Positions 24,561 to 33,883 of a DNA stretch of 64,000 bases are shown one piece after another. Both the position numbers and the translations under genes were made by a program. This DNA comes from Cyclobacteriaceae bacterium (GTDB taxonomy: Bacteria > Bacteroidota > Bacteroidia > Cytophagales > Cyclobacteriaceae), in assembly GCA_022841475.1 (NCBI GenBank), contig JALHRJ010000001.1, positions 91,440 through 155,439 on the forward strand, written 5' to 3'. The notes under the pieces were generated by a model. That model saw nothing but the letters and a program-made list of their open reading frames with translations, was not told the origin of the DNA and made no database searches. The number at the start of each line of letters is the position of its first letter. Position 1 is the first letter of the stretch.

Positions 24561-26903
24561 TTATTCGGAAAACCCATATTTTTTGACCTTGGTAAGATTG
24601 GATATGGCGAATGTTTTATTTCGATCAGTTAATGGTTTATTACCTTTAGCAAGCTCTGACATGAATACAAAATCTGAAACTCGGAGCTTTTTATTCTTCT
24701 TATCCCATTGGACAACTTTTTGAATCAACTCTATAGAAATATCAGTTTCTTCGACTTTGATTTTTTTCTTTTGCTCATTAAGCTCATCAATGCCATCCAG
24801 TAACTCTGGCACTTTTTCTATTACCTCTTCAAGTATATCAATAGCTGTTTGCCGTTCATAGTCAGATATTTTGGAGTTGTTCCTAACTCTGCCTGCCATG
24901 TTAAAGACAACAGTTTTTCTCTGCTCACTCAATTCACCCGTTGCCCTTCCCCATTTTTCAATTTTGTGCCAAATTTCAGGAGGGATTGATTTGATTTTTT
25001 CCAATTCTTCCTGAATCTGATTAAGGGCAGACTCCTCGTCTGCTATTCTCTTTCTTTGCGCAGGGTTTTTAGGGTCTTCGAAATCGGATTTTATCTTGCT
25101 AAAGTCAAGATTGAACTTCTGAGCTTTCAATTCATTCCAGCACTCCTCTTTTTTAGCCCATTCTCCGTAGAGTGCTCCTGGTGCCTTAGCTTTAATAAAC
25201 AATTCGACCTGTTTCATTAGGTCATATAGCAGGTTTTTTAATGCTTCTGACAACGATTGATTTCTCCAGATTTTATAAAGGTCTAGTTTATAATCTGTTT
25301 TCAAACCAAAATAAGTTACGGTGTATGGAACCGTGATGTATCTCATATCTCCGATAGAATTAGGCTTGACACCATAGAGTTTTTCTGCAGACTTGAAGAG
25401 TATCGCTTTCGCAATAATATCTTCAAAGTATATGCTGTCTACCTTCTTCTCAAGATTGAATCCAACGAACTGAGCATAGTTCTTCTGGTTACCCTTAACA
25501 ACCCAATGCGGACCAACCACCAGTTTCTTTCCATCATACTCTTCTTTGTAAGCGTTTACATATTTCGCCAAATCTTCCTTTGTAAAAACCTGATTCTTTG
25601 GATTCCTCAGATCAAATGCCTTTTGCTTGGCTTTAGTGAAGCCTTCCTTTACTCTTGCATTCTTATACTGACCTCTTGCTCTTTCATAAAACCACTTCGT
25701 CTGTTGTGATGCTTGCCCTACGACATGCGGAGCAAAAATATTTCTGGACAGCTTTTCGAGCTCGATATGATAAGGCCGGTTGGAACTCAGATCAGAAACA
25801 GATACTTTGTTCTGTGTGTTTGCGTATTCAGAAATTCTTGATACAATTTCACTGAAGTGTTCTCGGTTCTTAACGACTGATAATTTGAGCTGAACGAAAA
25901 TGTCGGTGATTTCTTTCTTGTCCTTCTTGTGCGTATGATAGATTGATGCGGTAGTCTGACCCCCATTTACAATTTGAAAGTCTTTGACCTTTGAAATTAA
26001 TAATCCACTTCCATCTTTAGTCTTTGAAATTTCCAGTTCTTCTGCGGTAGCTGCGATTCCATTATTGAATGCAAGGAACATATGAGGCTCGTTCAATATG
26101 GTATTTCGTATACCCTTATTGATTTTACCTGTAAACTGGAGAAATGACCTGACATTTTGCTCAAGCAATCGCGAGCCATATCGCTCATAGATCGCTGCTA
26201 AAGCTGTGCCTGGTATTATGGCAAGATAGGATTGGTACTCACTATTTTCAGATGGAGACAAAATACAAGGTACTTCGAAACCCTCACTCTTAAAGTCAAT
26301 TTCTATTGGTATGTGAGACTTCTCAGTAACATTATAGAGATAATTAATATCGATTACTCGATAGAATACCGGAATTCCTGATACCGTTTGAGTAGCTGGG
26401 TTTTCACCAGGATAGACTCCATCTGTTAATATTATTGCATTTACTCTAACGAGATTAGAGCTTAATATTTCTGAGTTTGCCAGTGTGTGTGCAAAATCAA
26501 AAATGGGTGATGATTCTTCAATTTCACTAACATACTCTTTGTACTTAGCCTTCCTGAAAAAATTTGAAATCCTTTTTACTGCTGTTTCAATTTCGTCTTT
26601 TGGTATTCTCTGCGGTTCATCGGTTCCTTTGAATACTGTAATAAACAAGTCGATTGTTTCGTAATTGTCAGGTTCTGCGTAAGCATTTATTTTGTGCTGA
26701 TTCTTGGTACCAAGCTGACCTTCATCATAGGCATCTCTCGCATTTTCTGTCTCACCGGCTTCAGTTAAAATGTCCAGTGCATTTCGGGTAAAAATTTGCT
26801 CAAGATTGCCACCTTCTTCTTCCGAAAGCTGAAGAGATTTAATATCCTGAAGGATTGACTGATGAAACTTCAGCAGTTCGCTATGTTCGAGTTGATCGCT
26901 CAT
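24561..26903 (-). CDS. AIPR-family (abortive infection phage resistance) protein
   Basis: A 780-residue protein. The AIPR domain is recognised by HMFLAFNNGIAATAEELEI, FQIVNGGQTTASIYHTHK, SRISEYANTQNKVSVSDL and WFYERARGQYKNARV. The last 250 residues are helical and charged. AIPR was named from a lactococcal abortive infection protein and recurs next to Z1 helicases and MORC-like ATPases in restriction-type loci. It is the last gene of the operon starting at 38868, and its start overlaps the stop of the PD-(D/E)XK gene by one base. The biochemical activity of AIPR proteins is, as far as I know, not established. It may recognise or process nucleic acid together with the Z1 protein. Confidence 0.9.
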   Translation of the reverse strand: MSDQLEHSELLKFHQSILQDIKSLQLSEEEGGNLEQIFTRNALDILTEAGETENARDAYDEGQLGTKNQHKINAYAEPDNYETIDLFITVFKGTDEPQRIPKDEIETAVKRISNFFRKAKYKEYVSEIEESSPIFDFAHTLANSEILSSNLVRVNAIILTDGVYPGENPATQTVSGIPVFYRVIDINYLYNVTEKSHIPIEIDFKSEGFEVPCILSPSENSEYQSYLAIIPGTALAAIYERYGSRLLEQNVRSFLQFTGKINKGIRNTILNEPHMFLAFNNGIAATAEELEISKTKDGSGLLISKVKDFQIVNGGQTTASIYHTHKKDKKEITDIFVQLKLSVVKNREHFSEIVSRISEYANTQNKVSVSDLSSNRPYHIELEKLSRNIFAPHVVGQASQQTKWFYERARGQYKNARVKEGFTKAKQKAFDLRNPKNQVFTKEDLAKYVNAYKEEYDGKKLVVGPHWVVKGNQKNYAQFVGFNLEKKVDSIYFEDIIAKAILFKSAEKLYGVKPNSIGDMRYITVPYTVTYFGLKTDYKLDLYKIWRNQSLSEALKNLLYDLMKQVELFIKAKAPGALYGEWAKKEECWNELKAQKFNLDFSKIKSDFEDPKNPAQRKRIADEESALNQIQEELEKIKSIPPEIWHKIEKWGRATGELSEQRKTVVFNMAGRVRNNSKISDYERQTAIDILEEVIEKVPELLDGIDELNEQKKKIKVEETDISIELIQKVVQWDKKNKKLRVSDFVFMSELAKGNKPLTDRNKTFAISNLTKVKKYGFSE

Positions 26904-27907
26904 TAAAATGTAAGTTCGTTAAATACTTCTACTTCAGTGAGCAAGAATTCAGAGCACTGTGATGTAATTATAGAATATTTTACATCACCAACCCCTGGCC
27001 GCAAATCACGCTCTTCAATTCTAGGAAAATTTCCGGATACGCTGTAGTAGAATTCATTTCTGGTAATATATCCGGTTTGCTCATACAAACTGGCGTGATG
27101 ATCAAAATAGCCTGCTTCCATCAATTTACTTTTGAATTGAGTAAGCGTCATTGAATCGCCTTCAAGAATAGTTTCAATGGTATTGATCAGAGATATCAGC
27201 GACTCACCTCCATTTTGTCTGGCCTCAGCTGATAAATGGTAAAGGAAAAGTCTTGCAAGATTGGATGGGTCAAGTTGTCTCTCCCCATTAATATGGACTC
27301 TCTGGTGGTTATTACCAGTTGTGCACTTTACTTCAATTGCAATGTTGCCGGTTTGAAAATCCTTTATTTGTTTATCTGGTCCAACCCAGGCTCGAATAAT
27401 ATTTGTTGTATTGGAAATCCGGGCATGGAGCATTTTTCTAAGCAGGTATAATTCCGCAAATAGACCGTGTTGCTCTTCGTGGGTTAAGCCCGGTGTATTT
27501 ATCTTATCGAATAATGATTTCCATTTAAAAAATCTGTTAAGCAGATTTTTTACGAGTTCTTTTTGGTCTGCCGGGGTTCCGATGTTGAGCATCAAGTCTT
27601 CACATAGGATAGAGAATACATCAGAGTGAATATTATTCAAAAGTTTAAACAGCAGAATGTTTCGATTATCGTTTTGTGGGTCGCTTACAACTTCTGCCTG
27701 AATATCTCGCAGATTGGAGAATGGTAACAAATCAATATGTATTGAATTTGATACAGAGGCTGCAATGCATCTTATTTTCTCAGGCATTTTCAGTGCAACG
27801 AATAAATCGGGTTGAACAACACCAGAATACCTTCTAAAAAGAAATCCCGTTGTTCCTGTCAAGTCATTCTCTAACTCACTCCATATTTGCTCAATCCTCA
27901 TCATCAT
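26903..27907 (-). CDS. PD-(D/E)XK motif protein (DUF4420-like nuclease)
   Basis: A 334-residue protein. The nuclease core is KDFQTGNIAIEVKCTTG (Asp183 and E192-V-K194), preceded by the helix EEQHGLFAELYLLRKML holding the family Glu. This matches the DUF4420 PD-(D/E)XK family that accompanies Z1, MORC-like ATPase and AIPR genes. It is the likely DNA-cutting subunit of the system. Translation is coupled: its start lies 17 bases inside the end of the Z1 gene, and its stop touches the AIPR start. Cleavage specificity is unknown. Confidence 0.88.
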   Translation of the reverse strand: MMMRIEQIWSELENDLTGTTGFLFRRYSGVVQPDLFVALKMPEKIRCIAASVSNSIHIDLLPFSNLRDIQAEVVSDPQNDNRNILLFKLLNNIHSDVFSILCEDLMLNIGTPADQKELVKNLLNRFFKWKSLFDKINTPGLTHEEQHGLFAELYLLRKMLHARISNTTNIIRAWVGPDKQIKDFQTGNIAIEVKCTTGNNHQRVHINGERQLDPSNLARLFLYHLSAEARQNGGESLISLINTIETILEGDSMTLTQFKSKLMEAGYFDHHASLYEQTGYITRNEFYYSVSGNFPRIEERDLRPGVGDVKYSIITSQCSEFLLTEVEVFNELTF

Positions 27908-30659
27908 TTAATTCCTCAAGATTGTCATTTACATTAAAAGCGGGCAGCAGCTGTTCGTGCACGGCATATGTAACAGATGCATTGAATCTGCTTGCCGGAA
28001 AACTAATAGCGTAACCCACGATGGGTTCCGTAATCTGCACCTGGTCATGGGGTCCGTTAGCTCCAGAGGGATCGAGAAAATAAATGAGGAGTAAAGGATT
28101 TTGAGGTCTCCTTATTTCGTTTCTCACAATTTCACCATTGGGGTATTCCGGATTACCATCTTTATTCTTAGATCGCCATAATCCTTCAGTTCTGATCATA
28201 GCTCTTTGAATTTCTTCTTGTGTTAAATCAATGAACTCATCTCTTGGACTAATTATGTGTGATCGCCTGATGTAGTAGATCTGATCATTTGAATTTTCCA
28301 GATCGAAGTTTCTCAGGTAGTGACCAATATTCAAAACGAGGTTATCTTTTGTAAGCTGGCTTCGGCTTTCAGTACTTCTCTTTGACATTATTGCTACCCG
28401 CCAGTTTGTCAATTCTTGGTTTACCAATTGGGCATCAATAAATCGAAGAAGATTAGCAGGGTCTGCCGCCTTCAGGTTTTCTGAAAGTCTAAACTGTTGC
28501 AGCCATACTCTAACGAGTTGAGCCGGGGTATCTCTCCATAAATAATTGTCGTTGATAATTTCGGGTGCTCCGGGAAGAGAATTGATAAAACTTCTCGTTG
28601 CCGCTAAGTTTGTATTAATGATTTGAATATTCTTAGAAAACTCGTACGATTCAACAAGCCGTCCAGCCCATGAAATGTCTACAGTGACGGCTCTCCTTAT
28701 TTTATTGGCAGCAGATATTTGTAATATACCGGGATGGGTTCTTACTCTGAGTGCATATTGTTCAGGAGTGCTTCCGGCAACATCCGACATGTAATCAAAT
28801 TCTTCTCTCAACTCTTCAGAAGCCAGCGTAATGTGGCAGAACCATTCATTGAGCTCTCTGCTCGTGAAAAGGCGGCATAGATCAACATACCCTGGCCTGT
28901 ATCCAAACCATCTGCCCATCTGCATTAAGGTATCATACATTCTGGATGCCCGGAGATAATAGCTGACTGAGAGACCTTCCAGCGTAAGCCCGCGTGAAAG
29001 TTTATCACCACCAATGGCTATAACAGACAATCCATTCACATGGTCGAAATAACTTAAGGCATCAGCTGAACCACCATTAATTTCCCTAACCTGTATCCGG
29101 GAGGCCGCTTCATTCAGGCGACTTAGCACATTTGCCCAACTGTGAACCCGAATTTGCGGATCAATACCTCTAAGACCTGATTCAAGAATTTGTTGTGATG
29201 TTGTTACATATGATCTATATTGATCCTGGTCAACTTCATAGGCTTGTCGGATTTCCTCAATTATAGAGGGAATATTCATTTCTATACCTCTGCGATAGAA
29301 GTCGAATACATTTTCAACAAGCGTTCTGACATGCCGCTGCCATGCAATAAATCTACTTACGTGAATAAGCATAGAGTTATGTGCCGTTATCTGTCCTCTA
29401 ATTCTTCTGACAGCACATGTTATGATAAAGCATTTGATTGCCATTCTGAGTGAAGCAGGTGCCTCGGCCGGCAGAGGGTCGGCATTTCTGTGGCCGTTCG
29501 GAATAAAGTGATGGTAGTCATCCACTCTTCGTACAATTGGCAAAACAGTATCAGATAATTCATCATCTTCTACTGGTTGAAAACCAAAGATTCGTTCTGG
29601 TCCTATATAGTTAGTTGGAGCCGGAAGATTTATAATAAAGTCTCGCGGGAATAAACTATCATCAGCTATCGGGATAAAGATGTTGGCGAAAGGAGTTGCA
29701 GTATATCCTACGTAACCACTTTTATCAAAAAGTCTGATAATATCTCTGATTTGACCATTTATTTTAGTTGCCTGATCATTTTCAGGATTTGTATTTATTG
29801 AAGCATTGTCAGCCTCATCATCAATAAGCAACAATGATTTATTACGGATAACTCTCCTTCCATCAACCTCAATGCACTGAGCGTTTAGCCACGCAAGAAG
29901 CCTATCCAGCACGCGGTAATTCTTTTTAACGACTGCTATAATAGGTTCATTCGTATTGAAATTTATTCCGAGCGAGTTGGCGGCTCCGGCAGTAAAATCA
30001 CCACGCTCTTGACTGGAGGTTAGTGAATGCGCGACACCATTCTGATCAATTCTGCCAACACCTATCCAGATGTTGTTTCGATCAAATGCGCGCTGATGTT
30101 GTGTATCAAATCCAAGGAACCCTTCGTCAAGTCTCAGCTGCGTCTGACTTCTCAAATTGTTGTGAATACCTGCAAGAACAATTATCAACTTAAAACCTGC
30201 ATCAGCAGCTTTACATATTAACCCAGTATAGTTCGATGTTTTCCCAGACTGTACCTGACCTACTACTAATCCATATTTGCTGATTACGCCATTAATGGTG
30301 GGGTCGAATAATCCGTCAAGAGTTCTATCAGTGAGACGATCTACCTGATTTACAACTGTGGTTGATAAGTTTCTTTCTGTTTGAAGGAATTCCCGGTAAC
30401 GGTTCCAGAATGTCCAGTTAACGGTAGCTTTTTTGTCATTAATCCATGGCCTCCTTCTTTCAATGGCCTCGATTATTCTGAAATCATCAATTCTTATGTT
30501 GTAAATCGACTGGACCTCCCGAATCAGTAAATCTCTATCAATAGAGGCATACTGCGGAATAGACAACACAATGTTTACTTGTTCCTCGATTTGCTGTGTG
30601 GTAACTGAGCCCGTCAGTGGGAGTAAAGTCCTGACAGTTCTAATGGCTTGTAGAATCAT
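27891..30659 (-). CDS. Z1-domain superfamily II helicase-like ATPase
   Basis: A 922-residue protein of the Z1 family. Walker A is GQVQSGKT (134-141) and the DEAD-like Walker B is LLIDDEADNAS (DDEAD 280-284). Motif III-like YTATPFANIF follows, and later IGGDKLSRGLTLEGL and QMGRWFGYRPGY form motifs V/VI with the arginine finger. Z1 proteins are SF2 ATPases found in restriction-like operons with MORC-type ATPases. It presumably translocates on DNA to deliver the DUF4420 nuclease. It lies four bases downstream of the MORC-like gene. Confidence 0.92.
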   Translation of the reverse strand: MILQAIRTVRTLLPLTGSVTTQQIEEQVNIVLSIPQYASIDRDLLIREVQSIYNIRIDDFRIIEAIERRRPWINDKKATVNWTFWNRYREFLQTERNLSTTVVNQVDRLTDRTLDGLFDPTINGVISKYGLVVGQVQSGKTSNYTGLICKAADAGFKLIIVLAGIHNNLRSQTQLRLDEGFLGFDTQHQRAFDRNNIWIGVGRIDQNGVAHSLTSSQERGDFTAGAANSLGINFNTNEPIIAVVKKNYRVLDRLLAWLNAQCIEVDGRRVIRNKSLLLIDDEADNASINTNPENDQATKINGQIRDIIRLFDKSGYVGYTATPFANIFIPIADDSLFPRDFIINLPAPTNYIGPERIFGFQPVEDDELSDTVLPIVRRVDDYHHFIPNGHRNADPLPAEAPASLRMAIKCFIITCAVRRIRGQITAHNSMLIHVSRFIAWQRHVRTLVENVFDFYRRGIEMNIPSIIEEIRQAYEVDQDQYRSYVTTSQQILESGLRGIDPQIRVHSWANVLSRLNEAASRIQVREINGGSADALSYFDHVNGLSVIAIGGDKLSRGLTLEGLSVSYYLRASRMYDTLMQMGRWFGYRPGYVDLCRLFTSRELNEWFCHITLASEELREEFDYMSDVAGSTPEQYALRVRTHPGILQISAANKIRRAVTVDISWAGRLVESYEFSKNIQIINTNLAATRSFINSLPGAPEIINDNYLWRDTPAQLVRVWLQQFRLSENLKAADPANLLRFIDAQLVNQELTNWRVAIMSKRSTESRSQLTKDNLVLNIGHYLRNFDLENSNDQIYYIRRSHIISPRDEFIDLTQEEIQRAMIRTEGLWRSKNKDGNPEYPNGEIVRNEIRRPQNPLLLIYFLDPSGANGPHDQVQITEPIVGYAISFPASRFNASVTYAVHEQLLPAFNVNDNLEELNDDED

Positions 30660-30663
30660 AGAA

Positions 30664-32136
30664 TCAATTTATGACTTCCGCAAAATGCGGAAACTGGTTA
30701 AAGGGATCAATATTCAGAATAATAGCTTTAGCCTGCTCTGATGTTTTACCTTGGCTAGTCAGATTATCAAACATTTGGTTCATCGTCTTTCTGATTAGTT
30801 CCTGATCAGCTCCCTCAAACGGTTTACCCTGGGCTTCTGGCTCTTCTGCTTCTCTAATATATATTGATTTTACCGGAATAGTCTCTTCAATGAGTTTTAA
30901 CAAAGATTCAATTGCCTTTTCAGGCTTTTCGGCAGCTTGTTGTTTTATTATTTCCAGTAACGGATGATCACGGTTAACCTTATAGAACCATTTGGCGCCT
31001 CTCTTATGGTCAACCCACAAGGGTACAAACTTCTGACCTGGATATGGTTTAACATTCTTGCCTTTGTGTCTGTACACCTCCACTGCCTGCGCCCTAACTT
31101 TGCCAGCATATGCCCGTAGTTGGTCGCGTATTTTCAGTGGTGGCCGGGCTACAGATTTCTTGATATCAATTTGCCATTCAGAATCCAGATGATTTGGGAG
31201 ATTGATCTCAATCCGGGCTAGTTTATAATGTTCTTCTTTTCTGAACATCCCAAGCCAATCTCCAGCCAGTAACAATCGCTCATTGCGATAGATGTAAAAT
31301 CCTTGTTGTTCATTCCATCCTCTCGGGCCTTCCGCTTCTCTGAATTTTTCCTCTGGAATTTTTGATTTGTGCGGGAGCACATATCCTTTTATAAATACTT
31401 TTCCATTGTAAAGTGGTTCTTCCGGAAAACCCTGCGTGGCGAGTTCGGTTGGCATGAATGGATTCCACTGCTCTAACTGTCTGTCCTGGAAGTGAATTTT
31501 AATCCTTCCATTTTCTATGAATTTATGAAACACCATCGCCAGGTGTTTTTTCACCTGAGTCATGATCTGAAGAAATTTGTCCAGAGCTTTCTCATCTTCT
31601 TTATTCAGATCTTTCACGAGCCTGTCTATCACATTCCAAATGACAATTGTACCAGATCGTGAATCATTAATTAATTGCTGAAAGTTACCTTCGGGCAGAA
31701 ATTGGATAAGATTCCAGTTGCCGGTTTGATTTACAAAATCAAGATCCCAAGTCCAGAAAACTGAAGAGTAGTTTTCTCGTTTACCGATAACAGACAGCCT
31801 TCTGCATTGTGAGAACGATGCAGTCTTTAAGCCCAAACCAAATCTCCCTAAGTCTTTTGCGCCCCGGTCATCCAATGGATTTTTACTTCCTGGACGCATG
31901 GCCTGTATTAACTCATCGTTATTCATTCCATTGCCATCATCGCGAACAGAAAGCCACGTTGCTTCACCCAGCCATTCAAAATTTACCCAAACATTTTTGG
32001 CACCTGCCGAGATTGAGTTGTCAATAATATCCGCAACTGCCGCTTCGATGCTATACCCAATAGCCCTGAAAGTTTCAATCATTGAACTTGCTTCCGGAAT
32101 AGCAGGCGTAGTTAGATATTTTGAGTAGTCAATCAT
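30664..32136 (-). CDS. MORC/MutL-like GHKL ATPase
   Basis: A 490-residue protein. The N-terminal GHKL ATPase has the N box EAAVADIIDNSISAGAKN (about 31-47), G1 DDGNGMNN and G2 LGRFGLGLKTASFSQC, followed by an S5-like region. The C-terminal 150 residues are helical with acidic patches. Its features (Asn-box spacing, FGLGLKTAS) fit the prokaryotic MORC/paraMORC group, whose members occur in restriction-modification operons. ATP-driven dimer clamping on DNA is the expected role. The start abuts the end of a 69-residue gene without a gap, and Z1 follows. Confidence 0.9.
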   Translation of the reverse strand: MIDYSKYLTTPAIPEASSMIETFRAIGYSIEAAVADIIDNSISAGAKNVWVNFEWLGEATWLSVRDDGNGMNNDELIQAMRPGSKNPLDDRGAKDLGRFGLGLKTASFSQCRRLSVIGKRENYSSVFWTWDLDFVNQTGNWNLIQFLPEGNFQQLINDSRSGTIVIWNVIDRLVKDLNKEDEKALDKFLQIMTQVKKHLAMVFHKFIENGRIKIHFQDRQLEQWNPFMPTELATQGFPEEPLYNGKVFIKGYVLPHKSKIPEEKFREAEGPRGWNEQQGFYIYRNERLLLAGDWLGMFRKEEHYKLARIEINLPNHLDSEWQIDIKKSVARPPLKIRDQLRAYAGKVRAQAVEVYRHKGKNVKPYPGQKFVPLWVDHKRGAKWFYKVNRDHPLLEIIKQQAAEKPEKAIESLLKLIEETIPVKSIYIREAEEPEAQGKPFEGADQELIRKTMNQMFDNLTSQGKTSEQAKAIILNIDPFNQFPHFAEVIN

Positions 32137-32346
32137 TTAAATTATTAAGTTGACTGCCCGATGTTCAAACAATGGATCGAATTCGTCCCTCCAGTTTTTT
32201 ACAGTGTGAGGATTAATATAGAGTAGTTCACCAATTCTAGTGTGAGTTTCTAATTGATTGCCATACGCCAGGTATTTAGAAGCCTCTTCATCAAACCTCG
32301 AAAGGTAGTAGGATACAAATAAACCTAGCTTATGATTTGCTTCCAT
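32137..32346 (-). CDS. Small HTH-like protein between the two GHKL genes
   Basis: A 69-residue protein whose middle (ETHTRIGELLYINPHTVKNW) reads as a helix-turn-helix, followed by RDEFDPLFEH. The same module, as I recall, forms the N-terminus of some HNH or other restriction endonucleases, where it may bind DNA or the partner. Here it stands alone, with its stop directly next to the MORC-like start. It could be a DNA-targeting adaptor or the remnant of a larger nuclease. No frame continuation is visible downstream. Confidence 0.6.
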   Translation of the reverse strand: MEANHKLGLFVSYYLSRFDEEASKYLAYGNQLETHTRIGELLYINPHTVKNWRDEFDPLFEHRAVNLII

Positions 32347-32437
32347 ATTGAGTCACTTATTCTGCTTGAATGCTATATCTAAAACCTTTTGGGGCATTTT
32401 AGTAAATCAGATTATTTGACCTCGTAAATAAAGAATT

Positions 32438-33880
32438 CTATAAATTTAAAACTCCAAGCCTTGAAACATGGGCAGCGAGTCTAGTTTGAATATCATTCGT
32501 AAGATTTGTTCTGAAGGTAAATAAATAACTTTTCGATTCAATTTCTTCAGCAGGGCAAGAACCAAAGCTTCTCAAATCCAAACCAATAAAAACATCTCTA
32601 TCTTCAAAGGAAAATATTGGGCTTTTGTAAAAAAAGGCTAAGTCGCTCTTCTTAATACAATCAGAGTACTTAGCGGAAGCTAAAAAACCACTTAGTATTC
32701 GATGATTTATATACTTATTCTGAACAATATCACATAGTGGAGTAACATTCACTTCTATTGGAGTAAGTCTGGCTACTATAAAATCTAAAAAGAAATCAGA
32801 CTGAGCATCCTTCTTTCTATCCTCATCGCGTCCTTTTTTATATTTGATAAATGTCTTCGAAACTAGATCAAGGTGCATACAGTCCCTTAGTATACGCCTC
32901 AGTTCCTTAGATGTTTCTGATAGTTTGTAAACGGATCCTGTTAGATCTTTTCTATTGGGATAACAAATCAGTAGTTTTTTATTCAATAAAGAATGATTTA
33001 TTTCCTCATACAGCCCTTCAATATCTTTTTTTGTTTTCGCCCTCCAATTTTTAAATTCACTTTGCCGTTTGTTCAGAACGTTCCAATCAATATCATCATT
33101 TAAAATCTGTGTGAGGGCAAGCATAAAGGAATCTGTCCTCTCCTCATCCGTTTTGAACCCCAAGAATCCTTCCCAACCTGAATAACTTATAGAGACTAAC
33201 GTTAATATTTTTGCAATATATTCTTCTCGTTGCCCATCATTCGCAATTTCATTTACCAAGCTCATAAAGTCATCAATAGTTTCTCCAGCAGATTGAGAAA
33301 CAACGTAATCCCACTCACAAAAAAGTTTAAATCCCTCCAAATCCTTCAGGGCATTCATAACTTCCTTAAAAAGAGATTCTTCAAATGGTTTTGTGTGGCC
33401 ATTATTGTCCTTTTTAAATTCATAGCCCTTTTCAGTTAATAAAAAGTAATTGGATTTTTTTAATGAAATGACTTTATAGGGTCGCTTCTTAGTGTACTTG
33501 TCGTCCTCAAATAATTTCAAAAAATGGTCAGAGAAGTTCTCCTCCTCATTGCTCCAAATTACAATAATGAAACTTCTGTTGTCGTTTCTCAGAATTGTAT
33601 TCAGAATCTGAGCATGGGTTCCTTTAAATGTTTTTTCTTCGGTATCATTCCCAATCTGACTTCCAGCGAACTTAAAGTCTAAATTCAAATCGAGGAAAAT
33701 GAGATTGTAAAATTGAGAATCTTTCGGGTCGGAGTTCGGTAGAGGGAAATCGGAATGTGGCTTGCCTTGAGTGTAAAAAAAAGGAATCTGATTTTTGCTT
33801 AAGGCGTCAAGAAGAGGCCTTGCCTCATTATATTGGTCATCAATTACTAAAGTCTTACCGGTCCTGAAATAAGCTTGCAT
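32438..33880 (-). CDS. Diverged receiver-domain protein paired with a GHKL ATPase
   Basis: A 480-residue protein. The N-terminus looks like a response-regulator receiver: TLVIDDQYNEARPLLDAL with the acidic pair Asp14/Asp15, then NLIFLDLNLDF with Asp64 in the phosphoacceptor place, and SFIIVIWSNEEENF at the switch Ser/Thr strand. An insertion between strands and the missing conserved Lys make it divergent. The remaining 330 residues are unrecognised helical sequence. It begins three bases after the histidine-kinase-like gene, so the pair resembles a two-component system built into the restriction-like operon. It might gate the effector on sensing damage or infection. Confidence 0.65.
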   Translation of the reverse strand: MQAYFRTGKTLVIDDQYNEARPLLDALSKNQIPFFYTQGKPHSDFPLPNSDPKDSQFYNLIFLDLNLDFKFAGSQIGNDTEEKTFKGTHAQILNTILRNDNRSFIIVIWSNEEENFSDHFLKLFEDDKYTKKRPYKVISLKKSNYFLLTEKGYEFKKDNNGHTKPFEESLFKEVMNALKDLEGFKLFCEWDYVVSQSAGETIDDFMSLVNEIANDGQREEYIAKILTLVSISYSGWEGFLGFKTDEERTDSFMLALTQILNDDIDWNVLNKRQSEFKNWRAKTKKDIEGLYEEINHSLLNKKLLICYPNRKDLTGSVYKLSETSKELRRILRDCMHLDLVSKTFIKYKKGRDEDRKKDAQSDFFLDFIVARLTPIEVNVTPLCDIVQNKYINHRILSGFLASAKYSDCIKKSDLAFFYKSPIFSFEDRDVFIGLDLRSFGSCPAEEIESKSYLFTFRTNLTNDIQTRLAAHVSRLGVLNL

Positions 33881-33883
33881 AGA